Shown: positions 1-7,439 of the stretch, in pieces
How the letters are laid out: every line of letters starts with the position of its first letter
How positions within the stretch are numbered: the first letter of the stretch is position 1
NCBI GenBank assembly: GCA_027070475.1
Contig: JALXDT010000190.1
Span: forward strand, 1-18,293
Direction: 5' to 3'
Length of the DNA stretch: 18,293 bases
From: Candidatus Aminicenantota bacterium
Lineage (GTDB): Bacteria > Acidobacteriota > Aminicenantia > JAMOAD01
Notes under the pieces: generated by a model
What the model saw: the letters and a program-made list of their open reading frames with translations, nothing else
Told to the model about the DNA's origin: nothing
The model's database searches: none
Translations under genes and position numbers: made by a program

Positions 1-1
1 T

Positions 2-30
2 TTGAAAATATTTAATTTAAAGATTATAAT
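2..30 (+). promoter_or_regulatory. Sigma70-like promoter of arcA, predicted leaderless
   Basis: TTGAAA (2-7), a 17-nt spacer and a perfect TATAAT (25-30) are seen. Only 6 nt separate the -10 box from the ATG at 37, so the expected transcription start falls on the A of the start codon. No Shine-Dalgarno sequence precedes the ATG. This fits a leaderless mRNA. Confidence 0.7.
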
Positions 31-36
31 CAAATA

Positions 37-1290
37 ATGAAATACAAAGTAAACATAACAAATGAAGTTGGTAAATTAAATGCTGTAATTTTGCATTCTC
101 CCGGTAAAGAGGTTGAGAATATGACTCCGAGAAATGCTCAAAAGGCTTTATACAGTGATATTCTCAATCTTAACATTGCTAAAAAAGAATATGAGCAGTT
201 CAACGGAGTTTTATCAAAAATAACTAAAACCTTTCAGGTTGTTGATTTATTAAAAGATGTACTTAAAGATGATAATGTGAGAAACTCATTTATAGAAAAT
301 CTTTTTAAAAATAAAACCGATAAAAATAATCTTAAAGAGAGACTTTTTGAAATGGAGCCGGAAGAGCTTGCAGAACAGTTGATAACAGGAGTTGTTATGA
401 AAAAAGACAATCTATCCAAATTTTTAAGCGATGAGAGATATTCGCTTCAACCTCTTCACAACTTTTTCTTTATGAGAGATGCCTCCATGGCTATAAAAAA
501 TGAAGTATTAATAGGAAGAATGGCAAATAAAGTCAGAAGAAGAGAATCACTTATTATGAAAACAATATTTGACAATCACCCCTTTTTTGACACTAAAACG
601 GTAAGCCCCGGTGAAATTTGTTCGGAAGATAACACTATTACAATAGAGGGAGGAGATGTTCTGGTGGCTCGTGAAGATATTTTGCTCATCGGTATAGGAG
701 CAAGAACAACTCCCGAAGGTGTTGATTTTTTAATAGATAAATATAAAAAAGAAAAAAAATCTATGAATATAATTGTTCAGGAATTACCTAAAAAACCTGA
801 ATCATTTATTCACCTTGACATGGTATTTACATTTCTTGATAAGGATATTTGTATGGTTTACGAACCAATTGTCTTAAAAAACAATAAATATTCAACAGTT
901 CACATAAGCATTGAAAATGGAAAGGTTAATTTCATAAGAAATGAGAATAATTTGTTAAGTGCATTAAAAAAATTGGGGCTGGAGCTAAAACCTATTTTAT
1001 GCGGCGGTGATAAAGATCCATGGATACAGGAGAGGGAACAGTGGCACAGTGGAGCTAACTTTTTTGCTGTGGCTCCGGGTAAAATTTTAGGATATGAGAG
1101 AAATCATTATACTCTTGAAGCTCTCAATAAAGAAGGTTTTGAAATTATCAGAGCAAAGGATATAATAAGCGGGGAAAAGGATATCAATGATTACAAAAGA
1201 GCTGTCATAACAATAGAGGGTTCAGAATTAGCAAGAGGCGGAGGCGGCTGCAGATGTATGACTATGCCTGTAAATAGAGATAAAATCTGA
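37..1290 (+). CDS. arcA: Arginine deiminase
   Basis: Hydrolyses L-arginine to citrulline and ammonia in the cytoplasm, the first step of the arginine deiminase pathway. The 417-aa length is normal for the family. Visible family motifs, in order, are RD at 147-148 (the FTRD-type substrate motif), EGGDVLV at 204-210, HLDMVFTFLD at 259-268, REQW at 333-336 and the C-terminal GGGGCRCMTMP, where Cys407 matches the nucleophile; His259 and the acidic residues of EGGD complete the usual catalytic set. The segment at about 70-130 is charged and Lys-rich. No arcB, arcC or arginine antiporter gene is adjacent, so the role in ATP generation cannot be judged from context. Transcription appears to be leaderless. 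It converges on the DUF5916 gene. Agmatine deiminase is unlikely given the C-terminal motif. Confidence 0.9.
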   Translation: MKYKVNITNEVGKLNAVILHSPGKEVENMTPRNAQKALYSDILNLNIAKKEYEQFNGVLSKITKTFQVVDLLKDVLKDDNVRNSFIENLFKNKTDKNNLKERLFEMEPEELAEQLITGVVMKKDNLSKFLSDERYSLQPLHNFFFMRDASMAIKNEVLIGRMANKVRRRESLIMKTIFDNHPFFDTKTVSPGEICSEDNTITIEGGDVLVAREDILLIGIGARTTPEGVDFLIDKYKKEKKSMNIIVQELPKKPESFIHLDMVFTFLDKDICMVYEPIVLKNNKYSTVHISIENGKVNFIRNENNLLSALKKLGLELKPILCGGDKDPWIQEREQWHSGANFFAVAPGKILGYERNHYTLEALNKEGFEIIRAKDIISGEKDINDYKRAVITIEGSELARGGGGCRCMTMPVNRDKI

Positions 1291-1312
1291 AATAAGAAAA
1301 AAATAAAACGAT

Positions 1313-1332
1313 AAAAGATTTTAAATCTTTTT
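1313..1332. terminator. Possible bidirectional terminator between convergent genes
   Basis: AAAAGATTT (1313-1321), one T, then AAATCTTTT (1323-1331) form a perfect AT-rich inverted repeat with a T-run on both strands. It lies in the 65-bp gap between the stops of arcA and the DUF5916 gene. The position is right for a shared terminator, but the stem is weak and the loop is very short unless it frays. Confidence 0.4.
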
Positions 1333-1355
1333 CCCATTCGTAAAATGAAAATTTC

Positions 1356-3479
1356 TTAAAAATTATAGGCTATTTTAAAAAGAATTGTTCGTTTTTTTGA
1401 TAAAAGATTATCCTCTGTTCCCAAAATTTCGCTGTAAACAAGATAAATGTGGCTTTTTGCCCTCGGTATAAAGTGTAATCTTATGTTTGCAATAACTTCA
1501 TTATCCTCATTATTGTATTGAAGAAAGGCTGATGTAAATAAATTTGTTGTGGGATTAAAATTCACCCACAGAGCAGGTTCATAGGTTTTGAACTTTCCTT
1601 TTCCCAGAGCAATATTATTGTATTGATAATTTAAATTAACCGAAAAGCTCTTTGATATCTTCATCCTTCCGACAAAAACTATCTCTTTCCTCTTACCAGT
1701 GTAAAAATCCCCGTAATTATAAAATATCCAGGCTGAAAGACTCCTTGAATCACTGGTTCCGAACTGAATCTCAATCTTTTTCTCCTTATATATTCCTTTC
1801 TGAATAACAATCCCCTTAAATATTTCAAAATCCTCGTCAAGATATTCATACCTTGTCTGAAGGTTAAGCTCAAAAGATTCCCCTTTTCTTGACTCAAATC
1901 CGAAAATCCTGTATTCATAAAAATCCTCAAGAAGATTTCCCGAGAGATCGGTTATTCTTGAATTTTTCACCTTAAAAACAAGATATTTCAAACCGAAAGT
2001 ATTTACCCTCGGTCTTGTTTTAATTTGCCAGTTAATTCCCGTAATACCCTTCCTCCAGACAAAACCTATCAAAGGATTGAAATTCTCCTGTACAACATAA
2101 CGAGAAAGGTAGATATCAAAAAGATTGTTAGGATAATCAATATATGTCCTATAAGCAAGGTTTTCGCTGTTTTTGGTTTCAGAATCAAAGGTGCCCACCA
2201 AAAACCCACCTATCACAAGGTTTTTGTTTCCCAAAAAGTTTGAAAAGGAAAGAGCTGTATCAACTCCCACAGAGGTATTGTATTTTCCGTTTTCATACTT
2301 ATTGGTTGAAATAAATCCGATGTAGGATTTTTCAAGGATTTCCCTTCTCATCCTGAATGCGAAAAAATTCGCTGGAGAATAATCATCCTTTCGGGCAGTT
2401 TCCATATTAAAAATCCCTATATCATACTTTCCTGTTTTCCCTGTTAAACGAACCCCTCCTAAAATCGGTATCTCCTCCCCTTCTGGGGATAGTCCAATCC
2501 TTCTTGTGTAAAGAGGCTGAATTCTGCCTTCCATTCCAAAAGAAAATATACCCGCGCCTTCAAGAAAAAACTCCCTCTTTTCAGGATAAAAGAGGCTGAA
2601 CCTTGTAAGGTTAATCCTTTTTCTGTCAACCTCAACCTGTCCGAAATCCGGATGGGCAGTTAGATCAAGGGTCAAAGATGATGTAAGAGAATACTTTAAA
2701 TCAAGCCCTGTTCCTAATTTATAGGCAAGATCTTCCAAAGGCTCTTTTGTTATACCTGAAAGAAAATAGGGTCTTATATTCAGAGGTTTTCTTTTTTTAA
2801 CTCCTTTGATTCCCTCTAAAATACCTGCCTTTGATATTAAATATATTCCCTCATTTCTGTGAAAAGCCGTCCACATATCCTCTTCATTTTTTCTTGCAAT
2901 AAATCTTTTGAAATTTATCCCCCATTTATCATTTTCAGGATAAAACTTCAAAGTTGAAAATGGGATTCTTATCTCAGCACTCCAGCCAGAATCCCAGATA
3001 TAAGCCTTTCCCTCCCAGATACCATCCCAGTTTTCATTCTTGAATTTTCCCTCATCTGTTATATATGAATCAAACCTTGCTCCATTAGGATTGATAGTAA
3101 ATAAAAACCCATTCCTGCGATCCCTGTATGTGTCAATAATAATAGATACATGGTCGTCCGCTGTCATATCCGAATCTCTTTCCATCTGCTTTGCAAAAAT
3201 TTTTTCGGGAGAAGGATCAAAACATTTTATTCCTATGTAAAGATTATCACTATCGTATAATACCCTTATCTCTGTTTTAAATGATGCCTTTTTACCCTCA
3301 TCAGGTTCTTTCTGAAGAAAACCTGTGGCAGGGAGAACCTTAACCCATACCTCTTCATCCAACCTACCATCAAGAACAATTTTAGAATCTATTCTATAAG
3401 CCTTTATTTGCTTAACACTATTTGGGAAAATAACTAAGGGGAAAAACAAAATTAAAAACAAAACAAAAGTCTTTTTCAT
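1356..3479 (-). CDS. DUF5916 outer-membrane protein with CBM9-like N-terminal domain
   Basis: A 707-aa secreted protein of unknown exact role. It starts with a signal peptide (MKK, then a hydrophobic stretch to about residue 19). Next comes a CBM9-like region at about 25-220 with the typical LDGRLDEEVW segment and the pattern of conserved Asp, Asn and Trp residues around SIIIDTYRDRRNGFLFTIN. The rest, about 235-707, is rich in alternating aromatic and polar residues and ends in a C-terminal Phe (IAYNF), as expected for an outer-membrane beta-barrel. This order matches proteins annotated as carbohydrate-binding family 9-like/DUF5916, found in several Gram-negative phyla; their substrate is not established. 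The start has a Shine-Dalgarno sequence (GGGAG, 6 nt upstream). The gene stands alone and is transcribed away from the methylation island. Carbohydrate binding is only a family-based inference. Confidence 0.8.
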   Translation of the reverse strand: MKKTFVLFLILFFPLVIFPNSVKQIKAYRIDSKIVLDGRLDEEVWVKVLPATGFLQKEPDEGKKASFKTEIRVLYDSDNLYIGIKCFDPSPEKIFAKQMERDSDMTADDHVSIIIDTYRDRRNGFLFTINPNGARFDSYITDEGKFKNENWDGIWEGKAYIWDSGWSAEIRIPFSTLKFYPENDKWGINFKRFIARKNEEDMWTAFHRNEGIYLISKAGILEGIKGVKKRKPLNIRPYFLSGITKEPLEDLAYKLGTGLDLKYSLTSSLTLDLTAHPDFGQVEVDRKRINLTRFSLFYPEKREFFLEGAGIFSFGMEGRIQPLYTRRIGLSPEGEEIPILGGVRLTGKTGKYDIGIFNMETARKDDYSPANFFAFRMRREILEKSYIGFISTNKYENGKYNTSVGVDTALSFSNFLGNKNLVIGGFLVGTFDSETKNSENLAYRTYIDYPNNLFDIYLSRYVVQENFNPLIGFVWRKGITGINWQIKTRPRVNTFGLKYLVFKVKNSRITDLSGNLLEDFYEYRIFGFESRKGESFELNLQTRYEYLDEDFEIFKGIVIQKGIYKEKKIEIQFGTSDSRSLSAWIFYNYGDFYTGKRKEIVFVGRMKISKSFSVNLNYQYNNIALGKGKFKTYEPALWVNFNPTTNLFTSAFLQYNNEDNEVIANIRLHFIPRAKSHIYLVYSEILGTEDNLLSKKRTILFKIAYNF

Positions 3480-3517
3480 CTTACTCCCTGCTTTTTCAAA
3501 ACATCATATAGCTTTAT

Positions 3518-3545
3518 ATCATATCAAAGAATTAAAAAGATACAA
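3518..3545 (-). promoter_or_regulatory. Possible promoter of the DUF5916 gene
   Basis: On the minus strand TTGTAT (3545-3540), a 16-nt spacer and TATGAT (3523-3518) precede the start codon at 3479 by about 40 nt, leaving room for a leader with a Shine-Dalgarno sequence. The boxes are imperfect. Confidence 0.35.
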
Positions 3546-3598
3546 GAGGGGTTTGACATTTAAAACTTTCCTGAATAAAAATATCAGGGATAGAGAGT

Positions 3599-3638
3599 AC
3601 TTTTTAATATAAATAATAATGGCTTGCCTGGTCATGAA
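3599..3638. repeat. Left direct repeat of the island (attL-like), with possible tRNA 3'-end remnant
   Basis: Positions 3599-3624 match 9583-9608 at 24 of 26 bases with no gaps, including an exact ACTTTTTAATATAAA and a shared AATGGCT; in the right copy TGGCT is the last five bases of a tRNA-Asn. Read on the minus strand, 3638-3620 continues as TTCATGACCAGGCAAGCCA, which resembles the T-loop and 3' end of that tRNA (TTCAAGTCCTG, then AGCCA) with about 4 nt missing. This is what a displaced, decaying tRNA 3' end would look like at the far side of an integrated element. No integrase is present to confirm it. Confidence 0.6.
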
Positions 3639-3641
3639 TGT

Positions 3642-3670
3642 TTGCTTTTGATATTATAATTTTGTATAAT
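3642..3670 (+). promoter_or_regulatory. Promoter of the methyltransferase operon
   Basis: TTGCTT (3642-3647), a 17-nt spacer and a perfect TATAAT (3665-3670) are seen about 55 nt before the first gene. The promoter lies just inside the left direct repeat, so the island carries its own expression signal. Confidence 0.6.
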
Positions 3671-3724
3671 GTAAAAAATTGATTAATTTTAATAAAAATT
3701 TTAATTAAGGAAAGGGAGTGATTG

Positions 3725-4078
3725 ATGAAAAGAAATGAATCCCGGATTTCCGAAGTCTCAGGGGTAAAACAAAGAGCATATTATCTTCATATAGATAAAC
3801 ACATCATTTATAGACTTATCAAAAGTGAAAAATTCCTCGGGGAAAAATTTGAACCGGTAATAAATAACAGAGGGACAATCCGATTTCCCTGTAACAAAAA
3901 ATTAAAAAGCAATATAAATACAATTTACGGAGGAAAACTCATGACTTTGAGTATAGGAGTAAATATACGACATAGTTCGCATATATCTCAATTTTGGAAG
4001 TATGTTTATGATACTACGGAGACAGAAGAGGTAAGCAATATTAATCTTAAAAGCAAAAAGATAAGGATACCTGTATGA
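3725..4078 (+). CDS. Small unknown protein, first gene of the island operon
   Basis: I do not recognise this 117-aa protein. It is basic (many Lys and Arg) and has no membrane segment or signal peptide. The ATG at 3725 follows a purine-rich Shine-Dalgarno sequence (GGGAG at 3714-3718). Its stop overlaps the methyltransferase start (ATGA at 4075-4078), so the two are translationally coupled. A second strong Shine-Dalgarno sequence lies inside the gene, before an in-frame ATG at 3941, and could give a 45-aa product from the C-terminal part. Small genes ahead of modification methylases are sometimes controller proteins, but I see no clear helix-turn-helix here, so that role is speculation. It could also be a leader or a remnant of a larger gene. 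The reading frame is trusted mainly for its coupling and its two ribosome binding sites. Confidence 0.55.
   Translation: MKRNESRISEVSGVKQRAYYLHIDKHIIYRLIKSEKFLGEKFEPVINNRGTIRFPCNKKLKSNINTIYGGKLMTLSIGVNIRHSSHISQFWKYVYDTTETEEVSNINLKSKKIRIPV
3929..3943 (+). promoter_or_regulatory. Internal Shine-Dalgarno sequence and start codon
   Basis: GGAGG (3929-3933) sits 7 nt before an in-frame ATG at 3941, a better ribosome site than most in this window. It would start a 45-aa C-terminal product of the small protein gene, ending in the same stop. Alternatively this is the only true start and the upstream part is leader. Confidence 0.45.
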
Positions 4079-5340
4079 TAGATACAATGTTTCCAAAAGA
4101 AATTACTTATATGGAAATATTCGCCGGTGCTGGGGGACTTGCAGAGGGTTTTCTAAAAGAGGGATATGTACCGGTAGTTCATATTGAAATGGACAGGTAT
4201 GCTTCACTTACTCTTCAAACCCGCCTGGCCTTTCACTACTTAAAACAAAAAGGCAGTCTGGATATTTATCGTAATTATATAACCAGAAAAATAACCAGAG
4301 AGGAATTTTACAGGAATGTCCCTGAAAATTTGATTAATTCTGTAATCACTTCTGAAATTAGTGAGGACAACATTGAAGCTATTTTCATGGAAATTGAAAA
4401 GAGGATGTATAATGTGGGCGTATCCAGAATAAATGTACTGGCAGGAGGTCCTCCATGTCAGGCATATTCACTTGTAGGCAGGGCAAGGGATCCATATCGT
4501 ATGAAATATGATAAAAGAAACTACCTGTATCGACTATATGCCCGCTTCCTCATGAAATTTAAGCCAGATATATTTGTGTTTGAAAATGTACCCGGTCTTC
4601 TCTCAGCAGGAAAGGGAAAACTATGGGAAGACGTTAAAAAGTATTTCAGAGATGCAGGATATTCTGTAGATTACCGTATTCTAAATGCACATGATTTTGG
4701 TGTGTTGCAGAATAGGAAGAGAATAATAGTTATAGGGTGGCAAAAAGATCTTGATTATGAGTATCCTGACTTCGAAAAGGATCGGAAGATGTTAAAATTC
4801 AAAGTTGGAGACATTCTGGATGACCTTCCACCCCTGCGTCCCGGAGAAAAACTTTATGTTGGTGAATATTTAAAAAAACCGGGGGAATACCTGAGAAAAT
4901 ATGAAATACGTGGTGATGAGGACATATTAACACTTCACATTGCGAGAGGACACAATGAAAGGGATAGAGAAATTTATAGATTTTACATAGAAAAATGGTT
5001 TAAAGAAAAAAGAAGACCCGAGTATGATGAATTACCTGAAGAGCTGAAAACGCATAGAAACAGAGATGTTTTCAGGGACAGATTTAAAGTTGTCGCCCCT
5101 AATCTTCCATATTCCCAGACAATTATGGCACACCTTGGAAAAGATGGGCATTACTTCATACATCCTGATATTAACCAGTTACGCTCAATATCTGTCAGAG
5201 AAGCAGCTAGATTGCAGTCGTTCCCGGATAATTATTACTTTGAAGGTCCTGTGACTGCAAAATTCAGACAAATAGGAAATGCTGTTCCGCCTTTGATGGC
5301 TAAAGGAATTGCTAAAAAAATAAAGGTGATGATAGGATGA
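4075..5340 (+). CDS. DNA (cytosine-5-)-methyltransferase
   Basis: Transfers a methyl group from S-adenosylmethionine to C5 of cytosine in a specific DNA sequence. All main motifs of the 5mC methylase family are present in order: I, FAGAGG (16-21, SAM binding); IV, GGPPCQ (124-129, with the catalytic Cys128); VI, ENV (170-172); VIII, QNRKR (212-216); IX, VREAARLQSFP (374-384); X, GNAVPP (401-406). The region at about 245-345 should hold the target recognition domain. The 421-aa length is typical, but the gap between motifs I and IV (about 103 residues) is longer than in compact family members such as M.HhaI, because of a helical-looking insert at about 45-115. The ATG at 4075 overlaps the upstream stop and AAGGAT lies before it; an ATG at 4087 is the alternative. 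The stop overlaps the next start (ATGA). The target sequence cannot be read from the protein. Catalytic activity is very likely. Confidence 0.95.
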   Translation: MIDTMFPKEITYMEIFAGAGGLAEGFLKEGYVPVVHIEMDRYASLTLQTRLAFHYLKQKGSLDIYRNYITRKITREEFYRNVPENLINSVITSEISEDNIEAIFMEIEKRMYNVGVSRINVLAGGPPCQAYSLVGRARDPYRMKYDKRNYLYRLYARFLMKFKPDIFVFENVPGLLSAGKGKLWEDVKKYFRDAGYSVDYRILNAHDFGVLQNRKRIIVIGWQKDLDYEYPDFEKDRKMLKFKVGDILDDLPPLRPGEKLYVGEYLKKPGEYLRKYEIRGDEDILTLHIARGHNERDREIYRFYIEKWFKEKRRPEYDELPEELKTHRNRDVFRDRFKVVAPNLPYSQTIMAHLGKDGHYFIHPDINQLRSISVREAARLQSFPDNYYFEGPVTAKFRQIGNAVPPLMAKGIAKKIKVMIG

Positions 5341-7439
5341 GCGAAAATCTAATTTTCAGGCCAAGAGCCAGATTGATACTGCAGCTGGGTGAACAGCTAA
5401 TAAGAAACGAGAGTATAGCTCTTCTTGAACTGATAAAAAATGCTTATGACGCTGATGCTTCACGGGTAAAAGTGATAATGAAAAATCTTACAACTCCTGA
5501 TAAAGGTCTTATAATCATCGAGGACGATGGAATGGGAATGACAGAGGATATTATAAAAAATGTATGGATGGAACCCGGAAGCGATTATAAAGAAAATCTA
5601 TTTAAAAAGGGGATAAGAACCCCCAGATATGGGCGTCTTCCACTGGGGGAAAAGGGCATAGGAAGATTTGCTGCACATAAACTTGGAGAAGTAATTAATC
5701 TGATAACTAGAGCAGAAAATCATCCGGAAATAGTATTACATATTGACTGGACGGTTTTTAAAAAAAATAAATATCTTGAGGAGATTCCTGTAAATTTAAT
5801 TAAAAGAAATCCGCATGTTTTCAGGAATACAACAGGAACCCGAATAGAAATAAGAAGATTGAGAAATCTTTGGACAAGAGGGATGTTACGTGAAGTTTAC
5901 CGGTCAATTCTGTCGTTTACATCTCCATTCAACACTCCGGAATCGTTCAAAATTGAGTTTGAAACCAATCATCAGGAATGGATAAAAGATTTATTGTCCA
6001 TGGAGGATATAAAGGAATTTGCACTCTTCAGATTCAAATGTAAGATTGAGGGAAATCGCATAATTCAATTCCATTATGAATTTACCCCCTGGCCATCAAT
6101 GAAAAAAGTCAGGGGCAGGGTTGTTGATGAGACGGATCAATACATGAAAGAGAAATTGTTGCTCTACGATGGTAAAAAAGAAATAAACCTTGATAAATAT
6201 AGGATTGGATCTGTAGTTTTTGAGGGTTTTATATTTGACCTTGACCCCAGAATATTGAGTCTGGGAGTTCCAGATAAAAAGACGCTCAGAGGATATCTAA
6301 AAATGAACGGTGGTATAAGTATATACAGGGATGGTGTAAGGGTGTATGATTATGGTGAACCCGGGAATGACTGGCTTGATCTTGGAACCAGAAGAGTAAA
6401 TCAACCTACGAAAAGAATCAGTAATAACATAATAGTTGCCGCGGTTCATCTGTCAAGAAAGAAAAGCACAGGTTTGATAGAAAAAACGAACCGGGAAGGT
6501 TTTATAGAAAATGACGCCTTTCGAGAACTGAAAAAGGCCCTCCTCTATTGTCTGAGTCAGATTGAGGATCTCAGATATGTGGATAAGGACATTATCAGAA
6601 CAGTTTATGGACTCAAAAGCAGAAAAGAGCCTGTAATTGGTGAAATAAGCGAATTAAAGCATTTAATTGAAAAGAATATAGAAAATAAACAATTAAAAGG
6701 AGATATCTTTCGTTATCTCGATAGAATAGAGAATCAATATAAAGAAATGAGAGAAATACTCCTGAGAGGTGCGGGTGCCGGATTAACACTCAGCGTGGTT
6801 ATACACGAAATAGAGAAAATTATTAAAGAACTGATAAAAACTGTAGAACATAGTAAAGAAATTGAAAGAACGAAGAGTCTTGTTGAGCATCTATCCAAAC
6901 TCATTGAGGGATATAGCATAATTATAAAGAAGAGCGAAATATCAGGCTGGAGTCTAAAGAAGCTTATCGATCAGGCAATTTTCAACATGGAATTCAGATT
7001 TGAAGCTCACAGAATAGAAATCATAAAATCATACAGTAAAAAGAAAGATGTCTCTATCAGATGTGCAAGAAATCTTGTCATAAACTCTATCATCAATATC
7101 ATAGATAATTCCATATGGTGGCTTGAATATAAATATAAGCAACAGAGATTCCAGAAGAAAATTTATATAGATATTTCTGAAGATACCATTGAAGATCATG
7201 CCTCTGTAATCATTGCAGACAATGGACCAGGATTGACTTCACCTCCCGAAGAAATAATAAAGCCGTTTGTTTCGGCAAAACCAGACGGTATGGGCTTGGG
7301 TCTTCATATCGTGGATGAAATAATGAAAGCTCATGGTGGTTTTCTGAAGTTTCCGGATTCTGGTGAAGTTGAAGTACCTGAAGATTTCCGAAATGGAGCC
7401 ATTGTCCTGCTTGCATTTAAAAAGGAGGGAGAAAAATGA
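5337..7439 (+). CDS. Double GHKL ATPase: MORC-like N-terminus and histidine-kinase-like C-terminus
   Basis: A 700-aa cytoplasmic protein with two ATP-binding folds of the GHKL (gyrase/Hsp90/histidine kinase/MutL) type. The first shows the N-box ELIKNAYDAD (31-40), DDGMG (63-67) and GEKGIG (104-109), as in MutL/MORC/Hsp90-like ATPases. It is followed by a region at about 285-395 that resembles the second domain of such proteins, ending in TNREGF (384-389). A helical segment at about 430-530 contains VVIHEIEK with His490, placed like the phosphoacceptor of a histidine kinase dimerisation helix. The second GHKL fold has the N-box around NLVINS (579-584), DNGPG (628-632) and GMGLGL (651-656). MORC-like ATPases are known in bacterial restriction-modification loci (Iyer, Abhiman and Aravind). 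Both flanking genes overlap it by ATGA. The start has AAGGTG upstream. No membrane segment or nuclease motif is seen. Kinase activity is inferred, not shown. Confidence 0.8.
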   Translation: MSENLIFRPRARLILQLGEQLIRNESIALLELIKNAYDADASRVKVIMKNLTTPDKGLIIIEDDGMGMTEDIIKNVWMEPGSDYKENLFKKGIRTPRYGRLPLGEKGIGRFAAHKLGEVINLITRAENHPEIVLHIDWTVFKKNKYLEEIPVNLIKRNPHVFRNTTGTRIEIRRLRNLWTRGMLREVYRSILSFTSPFNTPESFKIEFETNHQEWIKDLLSMEDIKEFALFRFKCKIEGNRIIQFHYEFTPWPSMKKVRGRVVDETDQYMKEKLLLYDGKKEINLDKYRIGSVVFEGFIFDLDPRILSLGVPDKKTLRGYLKMNGGISIYRDGVRVYDYGEPGNDWLDLGTRRVNQPTKRISNNIIVAAVHLSRKKSTGLIEKTNREGFIENDAFRELKKALLYCLSQIEDLRYVDKDIIRTVYGLKSRKEPVIGEISELKHLIEKNIENKQLKGDIFRYLDRIENQYKEMREILLRGAGAGLTLSVVIHEIEKIIKELIKTVEHSKEIERTKSLVEHLSKLIEGYSIIIKKSEISGWSLKKLIDQAIFNMEFRFEAHRIEIIKSYSKKKDVSIRCARNLVINSIINIIDNSIWWLEYKYKQQRFQKKIYIDISEDTIEDHASVIIADNGPGLTSPPEEIIKPFVSAKPDGMGLGLHIVDEIMKAHGGFLKFPDSGEVEVPEDFRNGAIVLLAFKKEGEK

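Noticed and set aside
2025..2243. Open frame on the plus strand inside the DUF5916 gene
   Set aside because: It is a shadow of a well-supported gene and has no ribosome site or family resemblance.
3553..3581. TTGACA at 3553-3558 as the operon promoter
   Set aside because: The -10 candidate TAAAAA is poor and the site is outside the left repeat; TTGCTT/TATAAT at 3642-3670 is better placed.
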